Of a DNA stretch of 64,000 nucleotides, positions 7,945 through 16,292 are shown in pieces (within the stretch, counting starts at the first letter, position 1; each line of letters begins with the position of its first letter). The translations under genes were made by a program, and so were the position numbers. Source of the DNA: Streptomyces mobaraensis (GTDB taxonomy: Bacteria; Actinomycetota; Actinomycetes; Streptomycetales; Streptomycetaceae); the NCBI RefSeq assembly GCF_020099395.1, contig NZ_CP083590.1, forward strand, positions 3,038,001 through 3,102,000, read 5' to 3'. The notes under the pieces are model-generated. The model had not been told where the DNA came from, ran no database searches, and saw nothing but the letters and a program-made list of their open reading frames with translations.

Positions 7945-8266
7945 GGAAACGAGCCGAGACCGAGCCGAGCACGACCCCCCAGCACCACCCCGAGCACCGC
8001 CCAGAGCACCACCCCCGGCACCACCCGAGCACGACCCCAAGAACACACCACGGAGCGCGAGCCGAGGCCGCGCATCCGGCCGGCACCCGCCCCGCCACCG
8101 TCCGGGACGGGCCCGGCGGCAGGGACAGCCGCAGCAGCACCGCAGACACCGCACGCACCAGACCTCATCAGCCTCACCAGACTCACCAAACCTTCAGCTG
8201 ACCACCGGCCGGGGACACCGCCACGGTCGGCAGCCGCTTGTCGAACACCTCACGAGGAGCCGCCTG

Positions 8267-9361
8267 ATGTCCGACTTCGTACCCGGACTCGAAGGAGTCG
8301 TCGCGTTCGAGACGGAGATCGCCGAACCCGACAAGGAGGGCGGCGCACTCCGCTACCGAGGCGTCGACATCGAGGACTTGGTCGGCCACGTCTCCTTCGG
8401 GAACGTCTGGGGCCTGCTGGTCGACGGCTCGTTCAACCCGGGGCTGCCGCCCGCCGAGCCGTTCCCCATCCCCGTCCACTCCGGTGACATCCGCGTCGAC
8501 GTCCAGTCCGCGCTCGCCATGCTCGCCCCCGTGTGGGGCCTGAAGCCGCTGCTCGACATCGACGAGGCCACCGCGCGCGACAACCTCGCCCGCGCCGCCG
8601 TCATGGCCCTCTCCTACGTGGCCCAGTCGGCGCGCGGCCAAGGCCTGCCGATGGTCCCGCAGCGGGAGATCGACAAGGCGGAGACCGTCGTCGAGCGCTT
8701 CATGAAGCGCTGGCGCGGCGAGCCCGACCCCAAGCACGTCGCCGCCGTCGACGCCTACTGGACGTCGGCCGCCGAACACGGCATGAACGCCTCCACGTTC
8801 ACCGCCCGCGTCATCGCCTCCACCGGCGCGGACGTCGCCGCGGCACTGTCCGGCGCGGTCGGCGCCATGTCCGGCCCGCTGCACGGCGGCGCGCCGTCCC
8901 GCGTCCTCGGCATGATCGAGGAGATCGAGCGCACCGGCGACGCCACCGCCTACGTCAAGCAGGCCCTGGACAAGGGCGAGCGCCTGATGGGCTTCGGCCA
9001 CCGCGTCTACCGCGCCGAGGACCCGCGGGCGCGGGTGCTGCGGCGGACGGCCAAGGAGCTGGGCGCGCCCCGCTTCGAGGTCGCCGAGGCGCTGGAGAAG
9101 GCGGCGCTGGAGGAGCTGCACAACCGCCGTCCCGACCGGGTGCTCGCCACCAACGTCGAGTTCTGGGCGGCGATCGTGCTGGACTTCGCCGAGGTGCCGG
9201 CGCACATGTTCACGTCGATGTTCACCTGCGCCCGGACGGCCGGGTGGAGCGCGCACATCCTGGAGCAGAAGCGCACCGGCCGCCTGGTGCGGCCGTCGGC
9301 CAAGTACGTGGGCCCCGGCCCGCGCGACCCGCGGGAGATCCCCGGGTTCCAGGAGCGCTGA
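8267..9361 (+). CDS. citA: citrate synthase (type I, second-isozyme type)
   Basis: A 364-residue citrate/2-methylcitrate synthase family enzyme condensing acetyl-CoA with oxaloacetate. Catalytic blocks are visible: the first histidine in AAEHGMNASTFTARV, the second in GPLHGGAPSRV, MGFGHRVYRAEDPRARVL for substrate contacts, and a late NVEFWAAIVLDFAEVP with the catalytic-Asp region, followed by TCARTAGWSAHILEQ. The ATG at 8267 has CGAGGAG at a normal distance. The length and start (MSDFVPGLEGVVAFETEIAEPDKEGG) fit the shorter actinobacterial isozyme; methylcitrate synthase activity cannot be excluded from sequence. It ends at a strong shared terminator facing the TetR gene. The symbol is by analogy. 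Confidence 0.9.
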   Translation: MSDFVPGLEGVVAFETEIAEPDKEGGALRYRGVDIEDLVGHVSFGNVWGLLVDGSFNPGLPPAEPFPIPVHSGDIRVDVQSALAMLAPVWGLKPLLDIDEATARDNLARAAVMALSYVAQSARGQGLPMVPQREIDKAETVVERFMKRWRGEPDPKHVAAVDAYWTSAAEHGMNASTFTARVIASTGADVAAALSGAVGAMSGPLHGGAPSRVLGMIEEIERTGDATAYVKQALDKGERLMGFGHRVYRAEDPRARVLRRTAKELGAPRFEVAEALEKAALEELHNRRPDRVLATNVEFWAAIVLDFAEVPAHMFTSMFTCARTAGWSAHILEQKRTGRLVRPSAKYVGPGPRDPREIPGFQER

Positions 9362-9366
9362 CCCAC

Positions 9367-9397
9367 CTGTAGGGGCCGGGGATCCCGGCCCCTACAG
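9367..9397. terminator. bidirectional terminator between citA and the acyl-CoA operon
   Basis: Perfect 14-bp stem CTGTAGGGGCCGGG / CCCGGCCCCTACAG with a GAT loop, six bases after the citrate synthase stop and eleven bases from the TetR stop on the other strand. Confidence 0.85.
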
Positions 9398-9407
9398 CAC
9401 GCCGCCT

Positions 9408-10013
9408 CTACAGCACGTCGTCCAGGATCGCCATCCACTGCTCCACGACCCGGCGCCGCCGTGCCCCGTCGTCCGTGAGGAGCGAGGCGAGGCCCAGGCC
9501 GCGGGCCATGTCGAGCAGGCCCTGGACGGTCTCCCGGACGCCCGGCTCCTTCTCGTTCGCACCGAGCAGTCCGACGGCCATGCGGTGCGCCTCGCGGCCG
9601 ATGCGCGCCTCCAGTTCGACGACGCGCGGGCGCAGCGGTTCCTCGGTCGCCGCGGCCACCCAGAGGTGGAGGGCGGCGCGGAAGAGGGGGCCGGTGTAGA
9701 GGTCCACCAGTTCGGTGACGGCGAGGTACCGGCGGGCCGGGCCGACGATCGGCGCCGCGCTCTCGACGAGCGCGCGGAGCGCCGCCGACTGCTGCTCGGC
9801 CACGTACTCGACGGCCGACGTGAACAGGTCCTCGCGGGTGGGGAAATGATGTTGCAGGGCGCCGCGCGAGACGCCCGCCTGTTCGGCCACCACGGTGACC
9901 GTCGAGCCCGTCCAGCCGTACTCGGCGAGGCAGTCGACGGCGGCGTCCATGACCCGGCGGCGGGTGGCCCGGCCGCGGTTCCGGCCCGTGGTGTCGGTGG
10001 TGCCGGTGGTCAC
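9408..10013 (-). CDS. TetR-family regulator, last gene of the acyl-CoA operon
   Basis: 201 residues. The N-terminal HTH is clear: RRRVMDAAVDCLAEYGWTGSTVTVVAEQAGVSRGALQHHFPTRED at about residues 17-62 (recognition helix SRGALQHHF). The C-terminal ligand domain is typical in length. The GTG start at 10013 overlaps the stop of the upstream enoyl-CoA hydratase gene (GTGA), so it should be translationally coupled and co-transcribed. A likely role is acyl-CoA-responsive autorepression of the operon, probably through the palindrome at 18003-18018; that link is inference from position and from the habits of TetR regulators of fatty- and branched-acid catabolism. Confidence 0.85.
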   Translation of the reverse strand: MTTGTTDTTGRNRGRATRRRVMDAAVDCLAEYGWTGSTVTVVAEQAGVSRGALQHHFPTREDLFTSAVEYVAEQQSAALRALVESAAPIVGPARRYLAVTELVDLYTGPLFRAALHLWVAAATEEPLRPRVVELEARIGREAHRMAVGLLGANEKEPGVRETVQGLLDMARGLGLASLLTDDGARRRRVVEQWMAILDDVL

Positions 10014-10747
10014 TGTCGCCACGCGGGACGCCTCCGTTCCAGAAAAGCGGTGATGCCCTCGCGGGCCTCGTCCGTCGCGAACAGCCGCTCCGACAGCGCC
10101 GTGAGCCGTTCCGCATCGCGCTCGAACGCGGCCACAACGTCCGCCGTGACCAGGCGTTTCGACTCCGCGACGCCCTGCGGGGACGCCGCGCGCAGCCCGT
10201 CGAGGACGGTCTCCAGGGCCGCGTCGACGTCCGGCGCCGCCACCGTCACCAGGCCGGCGCGCACCGCCTCGCGGGCGTCGAACGTCTCGCCGGTGAGGTA
10301 GTAGCGGCCGGCCGCGCGCGGGTCGAGCCGGGGCAGCAGCGGCAGCGAGATCACCGCCGGGGCCAGGCCGAGCCGGGCCTCGGTGAAGGCGAACGTGACC
10401 CCCTCGCCCTCCCCCGCCACCGCAATGTCGCACGCGCCGACGATGCCCAGACCGCCGGCCCGGACGTGCCCGGCCACGCGCGCGACCACCGGTTTCGGCA
10501 GCTCGACGATCTCTCGTAACAGGCCCGTCAGTTCGGCCGCGCCCGGGGGTTCCTCCAGGTCGGCGCCCGCGCAGAAGGTGCCGCCGGTGTGCGTGAGGAC
10601 GACGGCCCGGGTGTCCGGGTCGTCCGCCGCGCGGGCGAGCCCGGCGCGCAGCCGGTCGATCAGCGTGGCGGAGAGGGCGTTGCGCCGGGCGGGACGGTCG
10701 AGGGTGAGGGTGGTGACGCCGACGGCGGTTCCAAGCTGTACGGGCAT
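10010..10747 (-). CDS. enoyl-CoA hydratase/isomerase family (methylglutaconyl-CoA hydratase-like)
   Basis: 245 residues of the crotonase fold: RPARRNALSATLI near the start, the oxyanion-hole blocks GTFCAGADLEEP and VAGHVRAGGLGIVGACDIAVA, and FTEARLGLAPAVIS carrying the first catalytic glutamate. In the second catalytic position the classical Glu (hydratase ExxxTG) appears to be Arg within GRYYLTGETFDAREA; this is similar to what I recall of LiuC-type 3-methylglutaconyl-CoA hydratases. Together with the carboxylase genes upstream this fits hydration of a carboxylated enoyl-CoA. Overlaps the downstream TetR start by four bases; 55 bases separate it from the acyl-CoA dehydrogenase gene. Confidence 0.85.
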   Translation of the reverse strand: MPVQLGTAVGVTTLTLDRPARRNALSATLIDRLRAGLARAADDPDTRAVVLTHTGGTFCAGADLEEPPGAAELTGLLREIVELPKPVVARVAGHVRAGGLGIVGACDIAVAGEGEGVTFAFTEARLGLAPAVISLPLLPRLDPRAAGRYYLTGETFDAREAVRAGLVTVAAPDVDAALETVLDGLRAASPQGVAESKRLVTADVVAAFERDAERLTALSERLFATDEAREGITAFLERRRPAWRQ

Positions 10748-10802
10748 GGCCTCTCCAGTCCCCCGGTACGGCCCCGGGTCGTCCGGACGAACGGTACGGG
10801 TT

Positions 10803-11975
10803 TCAGTACGACTTGGGCAGTCCGAGGGACCGATGGGACACGTAGTTGAGGATCATCTCCCGGCTCACCGGCGCCACGCGCGCCACCCGCACCGCCGTGA
10901 GGAGCGCGGCGAGGCCGTACTCCTTGGTGAGGCCGTTGCCGCCGAGCGTGTGCACGGCCCGGTCCACCGTGCGGACGGCGACCTCGGCCGCCGCGTACTT
11001 CGCCATGTTCGCGGCCTCGCCCGCGGCCGCGTCGTCGCCCGCGTCGTAGAGCCCGGCGGCCCGGTACGTCATCAGCCGGGCCAGCTCGATGCCGATGTGG
11101 GCGTCGGCGAGCGGGTGGGCGACGGCCTGGTGGGCGCCGATGGGCCGGTCCCACACCTGCCGGACGCGGGCGTACTCGACGGCCCTGCGGAGCGCGTACC
11201 GGGCCAGGCCGAGGGCGAACGCGGCGGTCATGACGCGCTCCGGATTCAGCCCGGCGAAGAGCTGGAGCAGACCGGCGTCCTCGTCGCCGACGAGCGCGTC
11301 GGCGGGTAACCGTACGTCGTCCAGGACGAGCTCGAACTGCCGGATGTCACCGGAGAGTTCCATGGGGATGGCGTTGCGCCGGAAACCGGGTGCTTCGCGA
11401 TCGACGACGAAGAGGCAGGGCTTGAGCCGGCCGGTCCTGGCGTCCTCGGTGCGCCCCACGATCAGGGTCGCGTCCGCGACGTCCACGCCGGAGACGAACA
11501 CCTTGCGGCCGGTGAGCAGCCAGTCGCCCTTGTCGCGGCGGGCGGTGGTGGTGATGCGGTGGGAGTTGGAACCGGCGTCGGGCTCGGTGATCCCGAACGC
11601 CATGCGCGTGGCACCGGACGCGAGCCCCGGGAGCCACCGCCGCTTCTGCTCGTCGGTGCCGAAGCGGGCGATGACCGTGCCGCAGATGGCGGGCGACACC
11701 ACCATGAGGAGAAGGGGGTTGCCGGCGGCCGCCAGCTCCTCCAGCACGATGGCGAGCTCGACGATGCCGGCGCCGCCGCCCCCGTACTCCTCGGGCAGGT
11801 TGACCCCGAGGTAGCCGAGCTTGCCGGCCTCCGCCCAGAGCTCGTCCGGCGAGAGCCCACGTGCGCCGAGGGCGGCGACGGCGGCGCGAAGGGCCTGCTG
11901 CTCGGCGGTGCCGTGCGGAGTCCGAGGGATTCGGGTGCTTCGAGGGGCCGTGGCGCCGTGCGGGGCGGTGGTCAT
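10803..11975 (-). CDS. acyl-CoA dehydrogenase
   Basis: 390 residues, full-length ACAD: N-terminal helical domain (EEYGGGGAGIVELAIVLEELAAAGNP), beta domain with FGITEPDAGSNSHRITTTA (FAD/substrate loop) and ELVLDDVRLPADALVG, and a C-terminal helical domain with YARVRQVWDRPIGAHQAVAHPLAD and HTLGGNGLTKEYGLAALLTAVRVARVAPVSREMI. It oxidises an acyl-CoA to the enoyl-CoA with electron transfer to ETF. Substrate is not evident, but the operon points to a branched or terpenoid acyl-CoA. The ATG at 11975 has GAGGAGG ahead of it and overlaps the stop of the carboxylase alpha gene (ATGA), so the two are coupled. Confidence 0.92.
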   Translation of the reverse strand: MTTAPHGATAPRSTRIPRTPHGTAEQQALRAAVAALGARGLSPDELWAEAGKLGYLGVNLPEEYGGGGAGIVELAIVLEELAAAGNPLLLMVVSPAICGTVIARFGTDEQKRRWLPGLASGATRMAFGITEPDAGSNSHRITTTARRDKGDWLLTGRKVFVSGVDVADATLIVGRTEDARTGRLKPCLFVVDREAPGFRRNAIPMELSGDIRQFELVLDDVRLPADALVGDEDAGLLQLFAGLNPERVMTAAFALGLARYALRRAVEYARVRQVWDRPIGAHQAVAHPLADAHIGIELARLMTYRAAGLYDAGDDAAAGEAANMAKYAAAEVAVRTVDRAVHTLGGNGLTKEYGLAALLTAVRVARVAPVSREMILNYVSHRSLGLPKSY

Positions 11976-14669
11976 GGCTGTGCCTCCTCGGGGAGGGCGG
12001 GCGGGGGCGCGGGCGTTGGGGGTGCGGGAGGGATCTCGTCCGGTACGGGTGCGGGATTGTCCGGCACAGGCGGAGAGCCGTCCGGTGCGGCTTGGGCCTT
12101 GTCCGGTACGGGCGTGAGCTTGTCCGGTACGGGTGGCACCTTGTCCGGTACGGGCATGAACTTGTCCGGTACGGGTGGCGCCTTGTCCGGTAGCGCCGTG
12201 CGCTTGTCCGGTACGGGCGTGGGTTCGCCCGACGCGGACGTGCGTTCGTCCTGTGCGGCCGGGGACTCGCCCTGAGCGGCCGGGGGCTTGTCCGGTACGA
12301 ACGTGGGCTCGCTCGGCGCGGCCGCGTGTTTGTCCGGCGCAGGCGGGGATCTGTCCGGTACCGGTGGCACCTTGTCCGGTACGGACATGGGCGTGTCCGG
12401 CGCGTTCGTCGGCCCGTCCGGCCCGACCAGGTATTCGTCCGGCGCAGACGCGTAACTCCCCTGCGTGGAACCATCGCTGGTTGGCGCAGAAACGCGGCTG
12501 TCCGGCTCGGAAGCGTCGCCGGCCGGCGCGGCTCCGTCGTCGGTCGGCACGGAGACGCGGCCGTCCGGCGCGGACACGCCGACGTCCGGCGGCGTCGGCG
12601 GCCTGCGCGTCGGTGTGACGACGGCGAGCAGGTCGCCGGTCGACACCTGGCGGCCGGGGGACGCGTGCAAGGCCGTGAGAGTGCCGTCGGCGGGGGCCGT
12701 GACGCGGTGTTCCATTTTCATGGCCTCCAGCCAGAGCAGCGGTTGTCCGGCCGCCACTTCCCGCCCGGGTGCGACCCCGTCGGCGACGCGCACGACCGTG
12801 CCCGGCATGGGCGCGTGCAGCGAGCCGGGTTCCACGGCCGGGGCCGGGTCGGGGAAGCGGGGCAGGACGGTGAACGTCCAGGCGCCCGACGGCCCGTCCA
12901 CGTACGCCGAGTCTTCGTGGAACGCGACGGCGTACGGCCGCCGGACGCCGTCGGGCGTCTCCAGGACCACTCGGGCGCCGCGGCCGCCGCCGGCCCCCCC
13001 GCAACAACTCCACCGCGCACAGCCGCGTCGCCTCCGGCCCGGACGGTTCCACCAGGCCGCCGTCGCGGCCGACGCGGTAGCGGACCTCGTACTCCGTCCC
13101 CTCCGGCTCGACACGGAACCGTTTCACCTGTGGCCCCGACGGAACGTTGCGCCACCCGCCGAACGGCGACCGCCCCCACGCGTCCGCGAGGGCGGCGGCG
13201 AGGGCCGCGCGCCGGGCGTCGGCCTCGTACAAGGCGCCGCCGGAAGCCGTGAGTTCGGCGAGGCGGCGGTCGTAGAAGTCCGTCCCCGCGCCCCCGGCGG
13301 CGAACTCCGGGTGGCGGAGCGTGCGGACGAGCAGGTCGCGGTTGGTGACCGGGCCGTGGATCCGGGCGCGTTCGAGGGAGCGGGCGAGGAGCCGGAGGGC
13401 CGCCGGGCGGTCGGCGGCGTGGGCGACGGCCTTGGCGAGCAGCCCGTCGTAGTACGGGCTGACGTCGTCGCCGGGCCCGACGCCGAGGTCGACGCGCAGC
13501 CCGCTGGCACCACCGGCACCACCGGACCCGAGGCCGCCCTCCGCGCCAGTGGTCACGTACGGCCCACCCAATGCCCCCGCACTGCCCGTCCCGCCCCCGG
13601 AGCCCCCTGCCGGCACTCCCCCGAACGCGACCTCCCGCACCACTCCCACCCAAGGCCGCCACTCCCGTCCCGGATCCTCCGCGTACAGCCGCGCCTCGAC
13701 CGCGTGTCCGCGCCGCACGGGAGGCTCGCCCTCCAGCCGGCCGCCCTCCGCGACCCGCAGTTGCAGGGCGACCAGATCCACCCCGTACACGCACTCCGTG
13801 ACCGGATGCTCCACCTGCAACCGGGTGTTCATCTCCAGGAACCACGGCCGCCCGTCACCCCCGACCAGGAACTCCACCGTCCCGGCCCCCTCGTACCCGA
13901 CCACCCGCGCGAGTGCGGCGGCGTGCGCGCACAAGGCGTCCTCCAGACCGGCCGGCAGACCGGGCGCCGGGGCCTCCTCGACGATCTTCTGGTGGCGGCG
14001 CTGGAGGGAGCAGTCGCGGGTGCCGAGGGTCCAGACCGTGCCGTGCGCGTCGGCCAGGACCTGCACCTCCACATGCCGTCCGCCCGTCACATACGGCTCC
14101 ACGAACACCGTCCCGTCGCCGAACGCGGCGGCCGCCTCCGCGCGGGCCGACGCCAAGGCAGCGTCCAGCTCCGCCCGTTCGCGCACCACCCGCATGCCCC
14201 GGCCGCCCCCGCCCGCCGCCGCCTTGACGAGGACGGGCAGGTCGGCGGGGCGGACGGCGTCCGGTACGAGAGGCGTGAGCACCGGGATGCCGGCGCCGGC
14301 CGCGATCTCCTTGGCGCGGGTCTTCGACGCCATGGCCTCCATCGCCTCGGGCGGCGGCCCGATCCACACCAGCCCCGCCGCCCGCACGGCCCTCGCGAAC
14401 GCGGCGCTCTCCGACAGGAACCCGTACCCCGGGTGTACGGCGTCCGCCCCCGCCGCGACTGCGGCCCGGACGAGCAGGTCGGCCCGGAGGTACGTGTCGG
14501 CGGAGGCGGTGCCGGGCAGGCGGACGGCCGTGTCGGCCGCGCGGACGTGCAGCGCCCCGGCGTCGGCGTCCGAGTGGACGGCGACCGTCGCGATGCCGAG
14601 CGCACGGCAGGTGCGGACGACGCGGCAGGCGATCTCGCCCCGGTTGGCGACGAGCACGTTCTCGATCAC
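11972..14669 (-). CDS. acyl-CoA carboxylase alpha subunit (biotin carboxylase + BCCP), apparent frameshift and repeat tail
   Basis: Biotin carboxylase domain from the start (VLVANRGEIACRVVRTC; ATP-grasp KAAAGGGGRGMRVV; HVEVQVLAD; RDCSLQRRHQKIVEEAPAP; EMNTRLQVEHPVTE) to about residue 480, interrupted by a Gly-rich insertion of about 45 residues before LRVDLGVGPGDDV. After VELLRGG the frame breaks in a run of seven G (plus-strand C7, 12994-13000). Removing one G restores AGGGRGARVVLETPDGV and leads to the biotinyl domain with AMKMEHRV. The biotin Lys is normally about 35 residues from the C-terminus, but here the frame stays open for about 250 more codons of PVPDK-type repeats. The downstream stop overlaps the dehydrogenase ATG (ATGA), arguing that this is the true end. 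Start GTG 14669 (GGAGG seven bases upstream); 14675 is possible. It carboxylates biotin for the beta subunit encoded just upstream. Confidence 0.85.
12035..12620. repeat. 21-bp tandem repeat encoding a heptapeptide array
   Basis: On the plus strand the unit is TTGTCCGGTACGGGCGTGAGC and variants, with a 21-base period. It is nearly perfect from about 12110 to 12230 and degenerate on both sides to about 12600. In the carboxylase frame it encodes seven-residue units such as APPVPDK, FMPVPDK, VPPVPDK, LTPVPDK. There are roughly twenty recognisable units; the exact count depends on how degenerate copies are treated. Confidence 0.9.
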
Positions 14670-14693
14670 GGTCACCCCTCCCCAGCGGGGACG

Positions 14694-16292
14694 TCACATG
14701 CGGAAGACCCCGAAGCCGCCCCGGAGCCCTGCCACCGGCGCGCCGTACACCGCCTCCAGGCACAGGCCGAGCACGGTCCGGGTGTCGCGCGGGTCGATGA
14801 CCCCGTCGTCGTACAGCCGCCCGGAGAGGAAGAGCGGCAGCGACTCCGCCTCCACCTGCCGTTCCACCGCCTCCCGCAGGCCGGCGTCGGCCTCCTCGTC
14901 GTACGGCAGCCCCTTCTCGGCCGCCGACGCGCGGGCGACGATCGACAGGACGCCGGCGAGCTGCCTGGGTCCCATGACGGCGGCGCGGGCGCTGGGCCAG
15001 GTGAAGAGGAACCGGGGGTCGTACGCCCGCCCGCACATCCCGTAGTGGCCGGCGCCGTAGGACGCGCCGAGGAGAACGGAGAGGTGCGGCACCCGGGAGT
15101 TCGCCACCGCGTTGATCATCATGGCGCCGTGTTTGATGATGCCGCCGCGTTCGTAGGCGCGCCCGACCATGTAGCCGGTGGTGTTGTGCAGGAAGAGGAG
15201 CGGGATGTCCCGCTGGTTGGCGAGCTGGATGAACTGCGCGGCCTTCTGCGACTCGGCGCTGAAGAGGACCCCCTGCGCGTTGGCGAGGATCCCGACCGGC
15301 CGGCCGTACAGCCGGGCCCAGCCGGTGGTCAGCCCGGCGCCGTACAGCGGTTTGAACGCGTCGAAGTCCGAGCCGTCGACGATGCGGGCGATCACCTCGT
15401 GCGGGTCGAACGGCACCCGGAGATCGCCGGGGACGATGCCCAGCAGCTCGTCCTGGTCGTAGCGGGGCGGTGCGGACGGCCAGGGGGCGGCGGGCGCGGG
15501 CGGGTGGTGGAGGCGGGCGACGATCCGTCTGGCCTGCCGGAGGGCGTCGTACTCGTCGACGGCGAAGTGGTCGGCGAGGCCGGAGACGCGCGCGTGCAGG
15601 TCCGCGCCGCCCAGCGACTCGTCGTCGGCCTCCTCCCCGGTGGCCATCCGCACCAGCGGCGGCCCGCCGAGGAACACCTTGGCGCGCTCCTTGACCATGA
15701 CAACGTGGTCGGACATGCCCGGCACGTACGCGCCGCCGGCCGTGGAGTTGCCGAAGACGACGGCGACGGTGGGGATGCCGGCGGCGGAGAGGCGGGTGAG
15801 GTCGCGGAAGAGGGCGCCGCCCGGGACGAAGATCTCCTTCTGCCCGGTGAGGTCCGCGCCGCCGGACTCCACCAGGCTGATCACCGGCAGCCGGTCGGCG
15901 CGGGCGATCTCGTGCGCGCGGAGCGCCTTCCGCAGCGTCCACGGGTTGCTCGCCCCGCCGCGTACGGTCGGGTCGTTGGCGCTGATCAGGCAGGTGACGC
16001 CGGAGACCGTGCCGATGCCGGTGACGAGCGAGGCCCCCACCGCGTACTCGGTGCCCCAGGCGGCCAGCGGGGACAGCTCCAGGAACGGCGTGTCCGGGTC
16101 GAGCAGCAACTCGACGCGCTCGCGCGGCAGGAGCTTGCCCCGGGCCCGGTGCCGGGCCGCGTACTTCTCGCCACCGCCCGCCACGGCCTGCGCGTGGGCG
16201 GCCTCGACCTCGGCGAGGCGGTCGAGCATGGCGGCCCGGTTGGCCGCGTAGTCGGGCCCGGTGGTGTCGAGCCGGGAGGTCAGGACGGTCAC
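14694..16292 (-). CDS. acyl-CoA carboxylase beta subunit (carboxyltransferase), AtuC/LiuB-like
   Basis: 532 residues, the usual length for methylcrotonyl/geranyl-CoA carboxylase beta chains. N-terminal carboxyltransferase half: GTVSGVTCLISANDPTVRGG, ESGGADLTGQKEIFVPGG, FGNSTAGGAYVPGMSDH. C-terminal half: AESQKAAQFIQLANQRDIPLL, HNTTGYMVG, GGIIKHGAMMINAVANS, GASYGAGHYGMCGRAYDPRF. The GIIKHGA block is closer to my memory of geranyl-CoA carboxylase (AtuC) than of methylcrotonyl-CoA carboxylase. It transfers carboxyl from biotin to the gamma carbon of an enoyl-CoA. GTG start at 16292 overlaps the upstream stop (GTGA). The partner alpha gene starts 25 bases downstream. Confidence 0.9.
   Translation of the reverse strand: MTVLTSRLDTTGPDYAANRAAMLDRLAEVEAAHAQAVAGGGEKYAARHRARGKLLPRERVELLLDPDTPFLELSPLAAWGTEYAVGASLVTGIGTVSGVTCLISANDPTVRGGASNPWTLRKALRAHEIARADRLPVISLVESGGADLTGQKEIFVPGGALFRDLTRLSAAGIPTVAVVFGNSTAGGAYVPGMSDHVVMVKERAKVFLGGPPLVRMATGEEADDESLGGADLHARVSGLADHFAVDEYDALRQARRIVARLHHPPAPAAPWPSAPPRYDQDELLGIVPGDLRVPFDPHEVIARIVDGSDFDAFKPLYGAGLTTGWARLYGRPVGILANAQGVLFSAESQKAAQFIQLANQRDIPLLFLHNTTGYMVGRAYERGGIIKHGAMMINAVANSRVPHLSVLLGASYGAGHYGMCGRAYDPRFLFTWPSARAAVMGPRQLAGVLSIVARASAAEKGLPYDEEADAGLREAVERQVEAESLPLFLSGRLYDDGVIDPRDTRTVLGLCLEAVYGAPVAGLRGGFGVFRM

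Noticed and set aside
12035..12620. CRISPR-like array of short repeats
   Set aside because: Units are contiguous 21-bp tandem copies with no unique spacers and they encode an in-frame heptapeptide; the same applies to the 20-bp array at 25521-25598.
12990..13004. Programmed ribosomal frameshift in the carboxylase gene
   Set aside because: The G7 run is not a classic slippery heptamer, no stimulatory structure was identified, and two unrelated genes in the window show the same kind of extra base, so error or mutation is simpler.
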